Positions 52,600 through 62,971 are shown, counted from the first letter of the stretch. The stretch: DNA of 64,000 nt from Flavobacteriaceae bacterium (GCA_024638165.1 JAHEKV010000004.1:286703-350702); one strand, 5' to 3'. Notes: generated by a model not told the origin, from the letters alone. Translations and numbers: made by a program.

Positions 52600-55355
52600 A
52601 AGCTATTCACATACACATCAAAGGAGCTCGACTCCATAATTTGAAAAATATCGATGTACGTATACCTCGCAATAGTTTTACCGTAATCACTGGTCTATCA
52701 GGATCTGGTAAATCATCTTTAGCTTTCGATACTCTTTATGCCGAAGGTCAACGTAGATATGTAGAAAGCTTATCGAGTTATGCACGACAATTCTTAGGAA
52801 AATTAGACAAACCGAAGGTGGATCATATTACCGGTATAGCCCCGGCAATTGCCATTGAACAAAAGGTGACCAACTCAAACCCCCGTTCAATTGTCGGATC
52901 GACGACAGAAATTTACGACTACTTAAAACTATTATACGCTAGAATAGGAAAAACCTATTCACCTATTTCTGGAGAACTTGTCAAACGTGATACTGTTTCT
53001 GATGTTGTTGATTTTGTAATCTCCCAGAAGGAGGGCTCTAAATGGCTACTTATTGCGACCGTACATACTGGTGAGAAAAGAGAGGCTCATAAACTTGCTC
53101 AATTATATTCAGAAGCAGGCTTTGCTCGGGTGAAATATCAGGATAAGGTTTATCGAATTGACCAATTACCTGAAGATTTTAAAGGAGATTTTGAATTAGT
53201 GGTCGACCGAGTTATCGTCAGAAAGGAAGATGAAGATTTTAAAAATCGTCTTTCAGCAGCGGTTGACAATGCCTTCTTCGAAGGTAAAGGCACCTTACAC
53301 ATTGAATCAATGGATACTAATTTGAAACAGGTATTCAATGATCGTTTCGAAAAGGATGGTATCACTTTCGATCAGCCAAGCATACATCTCTTTAGTTTTA
53401 ATAACCCATTAGGGGCTTGTAAAAAATGTGAAGGATACGGTGATTTAATTGGCATTGACCCTACCCTTGTCATCCCTAATACCGGCTTGTCAATTTATGA
53501 AGGAGCAATTGCTCCATGGAATAGCGATCGATTTGTTCGATATAAGGATAAGCTTATAGCTAAAGCTGCATCTGTTGGTATCTCCATTCACAAGCCTTGG
53601 TTTGAACTCAGTGATGAAACAAAATTGATTATTTGGAAGGAGCGAAAGTTGTTTACAGGAATCGATGCGTTTTTCGATAAAATCGAAGAAAAGAACTATA
53701 AAATTCAAAACCGTGTACTGCTTTCTAGATATCGCGGTCGATCAGAGTGTCCAGAATGCGAAGGCAAACGTCTTCGCAAAGAGGCTTCCTACGTAAAGGT
53801 TGCTGACAAAAGTATTGCTGAGCTACTATTAATGCCTGCTGAAGATTTGCTTGATTGGATAAAAAGCGTCAATCTAAACGAACATGATAAAGCAGTATCA
53901 GAACGAATTATCATCGAGATTACTTCGAGATTAGAATACTTAGTAAAGGTTGGATTGGGCTATTTAACCCTAAACAGAAAGTCAAGTACATTATCGGGTG
54001 GTGAAAGCCAACGGATACATTTAGCTAATGCTATTGGAAGCAGCCTGGTGGGATCTATGTATATTCTTGATGAACCTACTATTGGTCTTCACTCGAAAGA
54101 CACTCATCAAATCATTGAAGTTCTGCAAGACCTTAGAGATTTAGGAAACACCGTGATTTTAGTGGAGCATGATGAGGATATTATGAAGTCAGCCGATTAT
54201 CTCATTGATATTGGACCATTGGCTGGTAGCCTCGGAGGTGAAGTAGTAGCCGAAGGATCACCTGAGCAATTTTTAAAGTCAGAGGCTCTTACCGCTAATT
54301 ACTTGACTGGAAGGTTAGAAATACCTGTTCCTGAAAAGCGAATAAAACCTAAATACTTTATCGATATTAAAGGAGCACGTGCGCATAACTTAAAAAACAT
54401 TGACGTAAGTATTCCATTAGATTGTCTAACCGTAGTAACAGGGGTTTCAGGTAGTGGAAAGAGTACACTCATCAGAGGTATTCTTTATCCTGCACTCTTA
54501 AAACATCTTCAAGGTCATGGCCCTAAAGCCTTGGAACACGATCATATCGGTGGAAGTTTAAAGAGAATTGAAGCCATTGAAATGGTTGATCAAAACCCCA
54601 TCGGACGTTCTTCTAGATCTAATCCAGTTACCTATATCAAAGCGTATGATGATATCAGAGAATTGATGGCACGTCAAAAGAGAAGTAAACTCAATCAATT
54701 CAAGGCAAAACATTTCTCTTTTAATATTGACGGCGGACGTTGTGATCAATGTAAAGGTGACGGTGAAGTAACCGTAGAAATGCAATTTATGGCCGATGTA
54801 GTGCTCACTTGTGAGGCTTGTAAAGGAACTCGATTCAAAGAAGAGGTTCTTGAGGTTCAATTCCAAGAAAAGAATATTCACGATCTTTTAAAACTCACGG
54901 TACAAGAAGCTTATGATTTTTTTGAAACCCACGGTGAGTATAAGATTGCTAGAAAGTTACGTCCACTAATCGATGTAGGCTTAGGGTATGTTCAACTCGG
55001 GCAGTCCTCTGCCACTTTATCTGGCGGTGAGGCTCAGAGAATTAAACTAGCATCATTTCTAAGTAAAGGAAATAATAGTTCTCGAACCCTTTTCATATTT
55101 GATGAACCCACCACAGGATTACACTTTCACGACATCAAACTCCTTTTAGATTCTTTTACTGCTCTAATTGCGAATGGCCATACAGTTATCGTTGTTGAAC
55201 ACCATCTTGATCTTATTAAATGTGCTGATCATATTATTGATTTAGGACCCGTTGGAGGAAATAAAGGTGGACAACTTCTTACCGTTGGAACTCCTGAAGA
55301 AGTGGTATTGTCTAAGGATTCGTTTACCGCTGAGTACCTTAGATTAAAGATTTAA
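52596..55355 (+). CDS. uvrA: Excinuclease ABC subunit A
   Basis: This 919-residue damage sensor of nucleotide excision repair has two ABC-type ATPase modules. The first has Walker A GLSGSGKSS with AFDTLYAEGQRRYVESLSSYARQFL, and signature LSGGESQRIHLA. The second has GVSGSGKST and LSGGEAQRIKLA. Zinc motifs are CKKCEGYGDL with CPECEGKR, and CDQCKGDGEV with CEACKGTRF. Length is close to the family's usual 940. The start is TTG at 52596, overlapping the nth stop as TTGA. No ATG is available nearby, so initiation is weak or coupled. The last 17 bases overlap the convergent flippase gene. Confidence 0.97.
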   Translation: MKAIHIHIKGARLHNLKNIDVRIPRNSFTVITGLSGSGKSSLAFDTLYAEGQRRYVESLSSYARQFLGKLDKPKVDHITGIAPAIAIEQKVTNSNPRSIVGSTTEIYDYLKLLYARIGKTYSPISGELVKRDTVSDVVDFVISQKEGSKWLLIATVHTGEKREAHKLAQLYSEAGFARVKYQDKVYRIDQLPEDFKGDFELVVDRVIVRKEDEDFKNRLSAAVDNAFFEGKGTLHIESMDTNLKQVFNDRFEKDGITFDQPSIHLFSFNNPLGACKKCEGYGDLIGIDPTLVIPNTGLSIYEGAIAPWNSDRFVRYKDKLIAKAASVGISIHKPWFELSDETKLIIWKERKLFTGIDAFFDKIEEKNYKIQNRVLLSRYRGRSECPECEGKRLRKEASYVKVADKSIAELLLMPAEDLLDWIKSVNLNEHDKAVSERIIIEITSRLEYLVKVGLGYLTLNRKSSTLSGGESQRIHLANAIGSSLVGSMYILDEPTIGLHSKDTHQIIEVLQDLRDLGNTVILVEHDEDIMKSADYLIDIGPLAGSLGGEVVAEGSPEQFLKSEALTANYLTGRLEIPVPEKRIKPKYFIDIKGARAHNLKNIDVSIPLDCLTVVTGVSGSGKSTLIRGILYPALLKHLQGHGPKALEHDHIGGSLKRIEAIEMVDQNPIGRSSRSNPVTYIKAYDDIRELMARQKRSKLNQFKAKHFSFNIDGGRCDQCKGDGEVTVEMQFMADVVLTCEACKGTRFKEEVLEVQFQEKNIHDLLKLTVQEAYDFFETHGEYKIARKLRPLIDVGLGYVQLGQSSATLSGGEAQRIKLASFLSKGNNSSRTLFIFDEPTTGLHFHDIKLLLDSFTALIANGHTVIVVEHHLDLIKCADHIIDLGPVGGNKGGQLLTVGTPEEVVLSKDSFTAEYLRLKI

Positions 55356-56754
55356 AAAATTCTCGAAGTTTCCCCTTTTGGTTAAGGTGTATTAGAAAAA
55401 TCGCTAATAGTCCGATAGAAATATAAACCGCATAATCCTCGAATAGAATCCAAGCCAAACTTGATAACACAATCAATAGGACTGGCCAAAAATAGCTACG
55501 GCTCACAAGTGCTATTCGAAACCATCTCCATGCGAACCCATGTTTTAATGTGGAGAAAACACAAAATGTTAGCGCGGTAGCAAAAGCGGCACCTTTAAGA
55601 CCGTATAAAGGGATCATCCAAAGATTGGTAAGCACCAGTAGAGAAAACATCAAAACACTTAAAACCAGATACTTTGAATAAAGTTTAGAGTATTGAAATA
55701 GCGGTGTGGTCAAGCCTGAAATAGCGTCGATAAATTTGGCGAAAATTAAAATGGGGATTAGGTCCAAACCCTTTTCAAACTCAGCGGGCAGAACGAATTG
55801 AATCAAAGGCAATGCAGCCAACAACAATAAAACAATAAGTGAGCTGAGATCTAAAATTTGATCGTTAGCACTTTTTAATTCATCAGCGATAGAAAACGAG
55901 TTGCTATCTAGCTGGTAAGAGCGTGCCGTCTTAGGGCCATATAGGGGTAAATAACCTCTAAACGGAATTGCAACGGTGGTTGCTATGAAAACAGCTACAG
56001 TATAATTAGCCACCTCAGAGGCAGTCATCAATTCGAACAGCATTACTTTATCTACCTCTAAAAAGAACAGACTTAAAGAACTCCCTAGTAATACCAACAA
56101 CGAGTAGCTAAGTATCTTATTCAACCTTAAACCTTTGAAATTAAAGGAGGGTAAGATTCCCGATATTTTTAAGGCTGTAATCCATATGAGTAGTGCTCGG
56201 GTTAAATAACTCATTAATAAAAACAGAATAAACCCTCTCCAATTAAAATCAGACCAAATAAGATGAATCAGGTATAGTGTTATCAATAAACGAGGATATA
56301 CTTCTTTTAAAAAAACACCGAATCGTGGTTTAAATTGAAGCTTAGCCAGAGCAAAACCAAGTTCGAATACTCCCATTGACAATGCAATCGCCAAGATCGT
56401 TATTGATTCATACAAGGAGAGATTATTGACAGCCTCCGAGTATTGGCTTAACCAACCATGTAAGTAATAAACGACACCAAATAAAATTGAAGTAATCAGT
56501 GAGATTGCTAGTATAGCAAAACCTAATAAACGGGGTCTTTCAACAGGGGTAATCGAATCGTAAAATCGAAGAAGCCCTTGAGGCATGCCTAGACTGATAA
56601 AGGGCGAAATAAGCGTAGCTGATGCTAGAATAAAAGCAATCGTGCCATATTGTTCTACACCTACTAATCGAGTATAGAGCACAAGGGTGTTTAATGCTCC
56701 AAGAATAAAACCAAAAAGGGTTAATCCGCTTGAGTGAATAGAAGTTCTATTCAT
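55339..56754 (-). CDS. Oligosaccharide flippase (Wzx/MOP superfamily)
   Basis: This 471-residue membrane protein has about 12-14 hydrophobic helices. The N-terminal block, SGLTLFGFILGALNTLVLYTRLVGVEQYG, is typical of polysaccharide exporters of the MOP superfamily. It should move lipid-linked sugar units across the inner membrane. It overlaps the upstream glycosyltransferase by 4 bases and lies in the operon YfhO-GT-flippase, so a surface glycan is the likely product. Its 3' end overlaps uvrA by 17 bases. The specific sugar is unknown. Confidence 0.87.
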   Translation of the reverse strand: MNRTSIHSSGLTLFGFILGALNTLVLYTRLVGVEQYGTIAFILASATLISPFISLGMPQGLLRFYDSITPVERPRLLGFAILAISLITSILFGVVYYLHGWLSQYSEAVNNLSLYESITILAIALSMGVFELGFALAKLQFKPRFGVFLKEVYPRLLITLYLIHLIWSDFNWRGFILFLLMSYLTRALLIWITALKISGILPSFNFKGLRLNKILSYSLLVLLGSSLSLFFLEVDKVMLFELMTASEVANYTVAVFIATTVAIPFRGYLPLYGPKTARSYQLDSNSFSIADELKSANDQILDLSSLIVLLLLAALPLIQFVLPAEFEKGLDLIPILIFAKFIDAISGLTTPLFQYSKLYSKYLVLSVLMFSLLVLTNLWMIPLYGLKGAAFATALTFCVFSTLKHGFAWRWFRIALVSRSYFWPVLLIVLSSLAWILFEDYAVYISIGLLAIFLIHLNQKGKLREFFKSLI

Positions 56755-58043
56755 AACGCCTTTATAAGTTTTACATATTGCTCTGCAGTAAAGAAACGGC
56801 TAAACGCTGAAATGTCGTTGTTTACTATCATATTCTCATTGGAAAGGTACCTAGAAAAAACTAGGTCTAGGTACGATTCTATGGCTAGCTTACTATCAGA
56901 AGTAACGCGATGAACGTTTTGAGAATCTAAAATTTTCTGTACATCCCAATTCTCAGGGCCAATAGCCAAAATTGGTCTTCTGGCTTTTAGGTAATTAAAT
57001 AGTTTTCCGGGTATTGCATAATTATATCCAGAAACTGAAGATTCGAGAAGTAGCAAACAGGCTGCCTTTCGCTCTAACTGCTCGCAATATTCTTTGGTTT
57101 GATAACCTAATAAGGCTACATAGGGTTCTAAGCCCAGACTAATCAGAGTATACTTGACTTCTTTAGAAACCTCTCCTACTAAGAAGATTTTCAAATGATC
57201 CCTCCAATCTTTACTCCTTTTAACCCTTTCACTGATCGTATGCCACAGATTTACTGAATTACGATGGGCAAAAAGTGACCCCGAATGAACCAAATAGAAT
57301 CCTTCAGGAGAACGATTATTTTCGATGAGATTCCCGTCATATCCATTGGTGATGCATTGAATCTTTTTGTCGTACTCTTTATATCGTTCTGATAAATGTT
57401 CTGCTAATGAAAAACTCGTAGTTACAATAGCATCACTTTGGCTAATAATCGATTTTTCTAGACGTTGATGTTTGTTCTTAGTTTTTTCGGTCAAGGGGAG
57501 AAATTGTAAATATCCGAGATCTGCAATGGGGTCTCGTAAATCCGAAATCCAATTGATCTCCTCAAAGAGTTCCTTTAGTCTTAAACCTACTAAATGTGCA
57601 CTATGAGGAGGTCCAGTAGTAATAAGAGTTACAGGGCCATCTATCTCCCTTTTCAGGTACCGAATGACCGTCTTACTCCAAAACAGACGAGCATCAGGAA
57701 AAAAATAATTGGCTCTGAACCAAAAAGCTAATTTCTTTAGCCGCGAACTTTTTTCATTTGAGATTAAACCCTTTGAAAAATTTTTCGATTTACCCAATGA
57801 AAGCCGATTGATCCATCGTAAAGGTTCTATTGATCGAACCTTGACCACCTTGATTTTGTTTGAAATAGAGTTAGTCAAACCTTCATCTATTTGAGGGTAA
57901 AAAGGATTTTCAGGGATAATAACCGTCAAATCCATTCCTAGATCTGAAACGTGATGGGCCAGCGAAAGCCAGCGTTGAACACCAGGACCTCCAGAGGGCG
58001 GCCAATAGTACGATATCAGGATAATTTTATTCAGCCTTTCCAC
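56751..58043 (-). CDS. Glycosyltransferase, GT4 family
   Basis: This protein has about 430 residues from a GTG at 58043 (MERLNKIILISYYWPP...). A TTG at 58061 would give 436 residues. The N-terminal GT-B start ISYYWPPSGGPGVQRW is typical of family 4 enzymes. LITTGPPHSAHLVGLRLK, ISDLRDPIADLGYL, CITNGYDGNL and the C-terminal NYAIPGKLFNYLKARRPILAIGPE (donor-binding Glu/Lys region) follow. It lies between a YfhO-family gene (17-base overlap) and the flippase (4-base overlap), so it probably adds a sugar to a lipid-linked glycan. Confidence 0.87.
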   Translation of the reverse strand: MERLNKIILISYYWPPSGGPGVQRWLSLAHHVSDLGMDLTVIIPENPFYPQIDEGLTNSISNKIKVVKVRSIEPLRWINRLSLGKSKNFSKGLISNEKSSRLKKLAFWFRANYFFPDARLFWSKTVIRYLKREIDGPVTLITTGPPHSAHLVGLRLKELFEEINWISDLRDPIADLGYLQFLPLTEKTKNKHQRLEKSIISQSDAIVTTSFSLAEHLSERYKEYDKKIQCITNGYDGNLIENNRSPEGFYLVHSGSLFAHRNSVNLWHTISERVKRSKDWRDHLKIFLVGEVSKEVKYTLISLGLEPYVALLGYQTKEYCEQLERKAACLLLLESSVSGYNYAIPGKLFNYLKARRPILAIGPENWDVQKILDSQNVHRVTSDSKLAIESYLDLVFSRYLSNENMIVNNDISAFSRFFTAEQYVKLIKAL

Positions 58044-60444
58044 GATATATGATGATAGCAACTATAACTAGAGCCAAAAGTCCAATTTGAGCGATGACTC
58101 GAATCCATAGGGTTTGTGAAACAATCTTTGGCTCGAAACTTAGGGTTATTTCTCCTTGACCTTCAGGGAGCATAGCCCCCATAAAAGAATAATTGGTTCT
58201 ATATATTTTAAGAGATTCACCCTTACTAGTTCTTAATACCCAATCCTCAGGGCTAGGTGAATAGTACCATTCTGAAAATACCACAAATGCTGGTGAATCT
58301 AATTGGTACCGATAACTAATCTGGTTTTCCTTAAACGAACTAACCGCTACCCATTCAACTTCACTAAGTGTTCGATGCTCTTCATAATCGAATGAGAACA
58401 GCTCATTGATCTCTATCGATTCTGTCTGACTGATTAGTGGTAAATTCAAGAAACTTTCTTTTAAAGAAGGTTGATAGTCAATAGACTTAGCTACCCAAAC
58501 AGGTCCTTTTGAACTCGGATAAGGAGATGCTATTCTTCTACCCTCCTCATCGTTACTTATCAGATACTTGATGTTTAATAAGTCTAATACTTCGTAGTTT
58601 TCGTTTGCGATATGATAATCAAAAATCTGACTAATATAAGCGGGCTTCGCTGCATGATATCCTCCAATCGACCGATGGTGATATGCGGTAGTTGCACCGT
58701 TTAGCCCCTCATTCAGATTAAATACTCGGAAGTAGGTACTATCCGATTGAATGTCTTTATCTGCATCGGTAAGAGGTATTGGGTTTTGGAATTCCCATTT
58801 CGATTGAAAATGATCAACAGAAGTATACCGATAAACAACTCCACCTAAATCAAGTAAGACTGCAGCTAGAACCAAATAAATAAGCGCATCTTTTAATCGT
58901 CTTGAATACAGGTAGAGAAACGTACAAACGACTAAAATGATAAGGAAAGAACGAAGTGAATCTTTTAAAGCAAGTGCGGTTCGATCCAATCGTAAAGCAT
59001 CCATAAATTCTTGACCATAGGCACTTTCGTAACTGATATCATTTACACCCGAAAACCCGAGTATAAATGGTAATAATGCGCCTACACCAATAATGATAAG
59101 ACTGACCATTAAGGCCCTGATCAACGATTGGGTACTGGGAGATAACAACCACTTTCTTAATCCCAAAACGGCAATAATCGGTACCGAGAAAGAAAGTAGC
59201 ACCTGAATGGAGGAAACTGCCCTAAACTTGTTGTAGAGCGGAAAATAATCGACAAATAAATGGCTTAGAAAACTCAGATTCTTCCCGAACGAAAGTAACA
59301 ATGCCATTATCATGGAAAAGTACAACCATTTATAATCTTTAAAGGATAAGGTGAGCAGACCTAAAACAAATAGAAACAATACCGAAGCTCCGAGGTAAGC
59401 AGGAGCTGCAACGATCGGCTGACTACCAAAATACAATGGAGCATTGCTTGTGAAACTTTCAATTTCTGCTGGGCCAACATTATACTTCTCTAATAGTTGC
59501 TCTAAACGACTTCCCTTTGGCAATGGTTCACTATTCGATCCACCGAAAAGTCTTGGAATGAAAAGATTGAAAGACTCGGCAATTCCATAACTATAGGTGG
59601 TGATATAATCAAAGCTTAATCCAGAATTAGTCGATGCTCCCTCCATTGAAATTTCTGGAGTCGATCGCGTACTAAACTGGGCGTACTGTCGGGTTGCAAA
59701 AATCGTAGAAGCGTTAAGAAGTACTGCCCAGAAAACAGATACTATAAAAACCCCTAGCCTTTTTAAAAATACTTCTGATTCTTTTGTAGTAAGAGCTTCG
59801 TATGCTTTAAATAGCAGATATACTCCGATAAGCATAAAAAGGTAGTAAGTCATTTGATAATGATTAGCTACCAGTTCTAAAGCCATGGAAACGGTTAAAA
59901 ACAGTGTAGGCAGAATGATCTTTCTCGTACGAAATAAGTAAAATAATGAAGCCAGAACTAATGGAAAATAGCCAATGGCGTGTGCCTTAGAATTATGACC
60001 TACTTCGATAATGATCAAATGATAGGTCGCTAGAGAAAAAGCTATGGAACCTAACATTGAAAGTCTAAAATCTATCTTTAAACTCGATAGTAAGAGGTAA
60101 AAGGATATTAGGTAAAGAAATAGGTAATCGATAGGTCGAGGTAAGAATCGAATGACACGATCTAACATTTTTACTCCCTGATAAGCATATTGAGCACCTA
60201 ATTGGTACGTTGGCATTCCACCGAAAGCATTTTGAGTATAGTAAGACTCCTCTCCCACCGCTCTTAATTCATTTCGCGAATGTGCCATTCCGTTATACTG
60301 AATAATGTCAGATTGCTCGAGTACTTTTCCTTGTAAGGCAGGATAATAAAAAACACAGGAAATAAGCAGAAAAGAAAGAAGTGCTATTCCATGGGTTTTA
60401 AAAAAAGTTGACATTTTAAAGGTGGATGTAGATTCGTTTGCCAT
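58027..60444 (-). CDS. YfhO-family multi-pass membrane protein
   Basis: This 805-residue protein has about 11-12 hydrophobic segments in residues 15-530, a soluble region (about 535-770), and one last helix (about 778-798). The sequence ends in YRGKAE. Family marks are YNGMAHSRNEL, GGMPTYQLG, GHNSKAHAIGYFPL and FRVFNLNEGLNGATTAYHHRSIGGYHAAKP. YfhO proteins are implicated in lipid or teichoic-acid glycosylation and are GT-C-like. In Bacteroidota they sit with glycan genes, as here. It is the first gene of the leftward YfhO-GT-flippase unit and divergent from the GNAT gene. No clear -7 box was found. Confidence 0.88.
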   Translation of the reverse strand: MANESTSTFKMSTFFKTHGIALLSFLLISCVFYYPALQGKVLEQSDIIQYNGMAHSRNELRAVGEESYYTQNAFGGMPTYQLGAQYAYQGVKMLDRVIRFLPRPIDYLFLYLISFYLLLSSLKIDFRLSMLGSIAFSLATYHLIIIEVGHNSKAHAIGYFPLVLASLFYLFRTRKIILPTLFLTVSMALELVANHYQMTYYLFMLIGVYLLFKAYEALTTKESEVFLKRLGVFIVSVFWAVLLNASTIFATRQYAQFSTRSTPEISMEGASTNSGLSFDYITTYSYGIAESFNLFIPRLFGGSNSEPLPKGSRLEQLLEKYNVGPAEIESFTSNAPLYFGSQPIVAAPAYLGASVLFLFVLGLLTLSFKDYKWLYFSMIMALLLSFGKNLSFLSHLFVDYFPLYNKFRAVSSIQVLLSFSVPIIAVLGLRKWLLSPSTQSLIRALMVSLIIIGVGALLPFILGFSGVNDISYESAYGQEFMDALRLDRTALALKDSLRSFLIILVVCTFLYLYSRRLKDALIYLVLAAVLLDLGGVVYRYTSVDHFQSKWEFQNPIPLTDADKDIQSDSTYFRVFNLNEGLNGATTAYHHRSIGGYHAAKPAYISQIFDYHIANENYEVLDLLNIKYLISNDEEGRRIASPYPSSKGPVWVAKSIDYQPSLKESFLNLPLISQTESIEINELFSFDYEEHRTLSEVEWVAVSSFKENQISYRYQLDSPAFVVFSEWYYSPSPEDWVLRTSKGESLKIYRTNYSFMGAMLPEGQGEITLSFEPKIVSQTLWIRVIAQIGLLALVIVAIIIYRGKAE

Positions 60445-60476
60445 GAATTACGTTGAATTTAAGCTAATTTAGGGCT

Positions 60477-61598
60477 ATGATTACGATCAAAGAATTAAAG
60501 ACACAAAAAGAACTCGTCGATTTTGTAAAGTTTTCTTTTAAACTCTATAAAAATACTCCTTATTGGATTCCTCCAATAATCAGTGATGAGGTAAATAGTT
60601 TCGATAAAAATCTTAACCCTGTTTTTGAACACGCTGACGCGCGCTTTTTCGTTGCTTTAAAGGGTAATGAAATTGTTGGGCGTATTGCAGCGATCATCAA
60701 TCATGTAGAAGTTAACCAGCAAGGCCTTAAGAAAATGAGATTCGGATGGTTCGATTTTATCGACGATCTCGAGGTGTCTAAGGCATTACTTGATAAAGTG
60801 AATGAAATAGGGAAAGAGAATCAATTGGAGTTTATGGAAGGCCCTGTAGGTTTCTCAAATCTAGATAAGGTTGGAGTGATGACCGAAGGTTTTGAGAATA
60901 TGGGTACCATGATCACTTGGTATAACCATGCCTACTATGTCGATCATTACAAGGCTTATGGGTTAGAAAAGGAAAAGGGATATATAGAAAGTGAATTCCC
61001 TGCAGAAAACGCAGACCCCAAGTTCTTTGCCGGTTTCAGTGAGGTTATACAAAAGAGATATAATCTTCGACCTATAAATTTCAAGCGTACTAAGGATTTA
61101 ATGCCTAAAGTGTATCAAATGTTTGATCTCTTTAATGAAAGTTATAGCAAGCTATCTTCTTTCGTACCTATATCAGAACGGCAGAAAAAGTTTTTTAAAG
61201 AAAAGTACATTTCGTTCATCAACCCCGAGTATATCAAATTTGTGGTTGACGAAAAAGATAAAATTGTTGCCTTCGCTATTGTCATGCCATCTTTTGCAAA
61301 AGCGCTAAAGAAAGCGAATGGTAAATTATTTCCTTTTGGATTCATCTACCTTCTATGGGCAAAGTACTTTTCAAAAGATGTTACCTTTTATCTGATTGGG
61401 ATTACTCCAGAATATCAATCAAAAGGAGTTACCTCAATTTTATTCACCGAATTTAAACGCGAGTTTGATAAAAGAGGTATTCAGATGTGTCATCGAACAC
61501 CAGAATTAGAAGACAATCACGCTATCCATCGTCTATGGGTTAATTTCAATACTACCACCACCCAAAAACGACAAACGATGAAAAAAGTATTGGTATAA
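60477..61598 (+). CDS. GNAT-fold acyltransferase-like protein, possible lipid N-acyltransferase
   Basis: This 373-residue protein has an N-terminal part of a conserved Bacteroidota family (KNTPYWIPPIISDEVNSFD, FFVALKGNEIVGRIAAIIN, MRFGWFDFIDD, EGPVGFSNLDKVGVMTEGF) and a C-terminal GNAT-like part (IVAFAIVMPSFAKAL, YLIGITPEYQSKGVTSILFTEF). GNAT-type acetyl/acyltransferase activity is inferred. Members often lie beside serine-palmitoyltransferase-like genes, as here. A GNAT-fold bacterial ceramide synthase is known from Caulobacter, so N-acylation of a sphingoid or sulfonoid base is a testable guess. Some databases call the family GTP cyclohydrolase, which the motifs do not support. The stop lies inside the terminator hairpin. 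Confidence 0.75.
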   Translation: MITIKELKTQKELVDFVKFSFKLYKNTPYWIPPIISDEVNSFDKNLNPVFEHADARFFVALKGNEIVGRIAAIINHVEVNQQGLKKMRFGWFDFIDDLEVSKALLDKVNEIGKENQLEFMEGPVGFSNLDKVGVMTEGFENMGTMITWYNHAYYVDHYKAYGLEKEKGYIESEFPAENADPKFFAGFSEVIQKRYNLRPINFKRTKDLMPKVYQMFDLFNESYSKLSSFVPISERQKKFFKEKYISFINPEYIKFVVDEKDKIVAFAIVMPSFAKALKKANGKLFPFGFIYLLWAKYFSKDVTFYLIGITPEYQSKGVTSILFTEFKREFDKRGIQMCHRTPELEDNHAIHRLWVNFNTTTTQKRQTMKKVLV

Positions 61599-61627
61599 AA
61601 AAAGGAGGCCATTAGCCTCCTTTTTTT
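61597..61627. terminator. Bidirectional intrinsic terminator
   Basis: A symmetric hairpin has the stem GGAGGC / GCCTCC (61604-61609 with 61615-61620) and a 5-base loop. It is flanked by seven A on the left and seven T on the right, so it can end transcripts from both the GNAT gene and the leftward alpha-oxoamine synthase gene. The A run overlaps the GNAT stop codon TAA. Confidence 0.85.
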
Positions 61628-61646
61628 ATCACTGATATTCGTTCAG

Positions 61647-62906
61647 TTATTCATTCATTGCAGCACTAACAGCTGCCGAAAGTCTTTTGTAAGTTCCATT
61701 CTCTAATCTTTCACGTATTGCTGAGAAAGCGTCTAAAGTAATTGCTACATCCTCAAGGGTATGAGTAGCAGTAGGAATCATTCTTAGTAGGATAAGGCCC
61801 TTAGGAATTACCGGGTATACTACAATAGAACAGAAAATACCATGGTTTTCACGTAAATCCTTAACAAGCGCCATTGCCTCAGGGATACTACCGTTTAAGT
61901 AGACCGGTGTAACACAACTTGATGTGGTTCCAATATCAAACCCTCTTTCTTTTAATCCACTTTGTAAGGCGTTTACATTTTCCCAAAGTTTTGCTTTCAA
62001 CTCTGGACGAGAACGAAGCATATCTAAGCGCTTAAGAGCTCCTTTTACGTAAATCATCGGTAATGATTTAGCAAACATCTGGGATCTAAGATTGTATTTT
62101 AAGTAATCGATAATTTCTTGATCTGCAGCCAAAAAGGCTCCAATACCTGCAAGTGATTTAGCAAAGGTTGCAAAGTAAACGTCAATATCGTCTTGAACTC
62201 CTTGCTCCTCACCAGCACCAGCACCTGTAGCACCTAAAGTACCAAAACCGTGTGCATCGTCTACTAGAAGTCTAAATTTGAATTTCTTTTTCAGTTCAAC
62301 GATTTCTTTCAGTTTTCCTTGCTCACCACGCATACCAAAAACTCCCTCAGAAATTACGAGAATACCTCCATTCTGTTGTTCAGCAAGTTTAGTAGCTCTC
62401 TCCAAGTTTTTCTCTAAGCTTTCAATATCATTGTGTTGAAAGGTGAAACGCTTACCCATATGAAGACGAACACCATCAATTATACATGCGTGACAGTCTA
62501 CGTCATAAACGATAATATCGTCCTTAGACACTAAAGCATCAATAGCAGACATAATACCTTGATAACCGAAGTTCAGTAAGTAAGCTGCCTCTTTATTTAC
62601 AAAAGCCGCAAGTTCGTTTTGAAGTTGCTCATGAAAACCAGTATGACCACTCATCATACGAGCCCCCATTGGGTAAGCCGCTCCATAGGTAGCAGCAGCT
62701 TCAGCATCTACCGCCTTAACTTCATCTAAGTTAGCTAGCCCTAAGTAGTCATTGATACTCCAAGTAAGTACTTCTTTTCCTTGAAATTTCATTCGATTCG
62801 AAATAGGCCCTTCTAGTTTTGGAAACACAAAGTATCCTTCTGCATGTGACGCCCATTTTCCTAATGGACCCTTATTCTCGATGATTCGATCAAATAAATC
62901 TCTCAT
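61647..62906 (-). CDS. Alpha-oxoamine synthase (serine palmitoyltransferase / cysteate acyltransferase type)
   Basis: This 419-residue PLP enzyme condenses an amino acid with an acyl-CoA or acyl-ACP. Family blocks are WSINDYLGLA, GARMMSGHTGFHEQLQ, LLNFGYQGIMSAIDALV, VDCHACIIDGVRL, LLVDDAHGFGTLGATG (PLP Asp) and the Schiff-base Lys in YFATFAKSLAGIGAF. It resembles the branch that includes the Flavobacterium johnsoniae cysteate fatty-acyl transferase needed for capnine. The serine-using SPT branch is the alternative; KBL and BioF fit less well. It is 65 bases downstream of a cysteine-synthase-like gene on the same strand. An exact -7 box lies 28 bases upstream. Confidence 0.87.
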   Translation of the reverse strand: MRDLFDRIIENKGPLGKWASHAEGYFVFPKLEGPISNRMKFQGKEVLTWSINDYLGLANLDEVKAVDAEAAATYGAAYPMGARMMSGHTGFHEQLQNELAAFVNKEAAYLLNFGYQGIMSAIDALVSKDDIIVYDVDCHACIIDGVRLHMGKRFTFQHNDIESLEKNLERATKLAEQQNGGILVISEGVFGMRGEQGKLKEIVELKKKFKFRLLVDDAHGFGTLGATGAGAGEEQGVQDDIDVYFATFAKSLAGIGAFLAADQEIIDYLKYNLRSQMFAKSLPMIYVKGALKRLDMLRSRPELKAKLWENVNALQSGLKERGFDIGTTSSCVTPVYLNGSIPEAMALVKDLRENHGIFCSIVVYPVIPKGLILLRMIPTATHTLEDVAITLDAFSAIRERLENGTYKRLSAAVSAAMNE

Positions 62907-62934
62907 ATATCTATAACATTATGAAAATATGGGG

Positions 62935-62942
62935 CAAAAGTA
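62935..62942 (-). promoter_or_regulatory. -7 box (TACTTTTG) of the alpha-oxoamine synthase gene
   Basis: Exact TAnnTTTG match, 28 nt before the ATG at 62906. It lies in the 65-base gap after the cysteine-synthase-like gene. Confidence 0.55.
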
Positions 62943-62971
62943 AGATTTAAACAATTACCCTTAGAATTTTA

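Noticed and set aside
54558-54881. 107-residue frame opposite uvrA
   Set aside because: It is antisense to the second ATPase/zinc region of UvrA and has no promoter or coding character.
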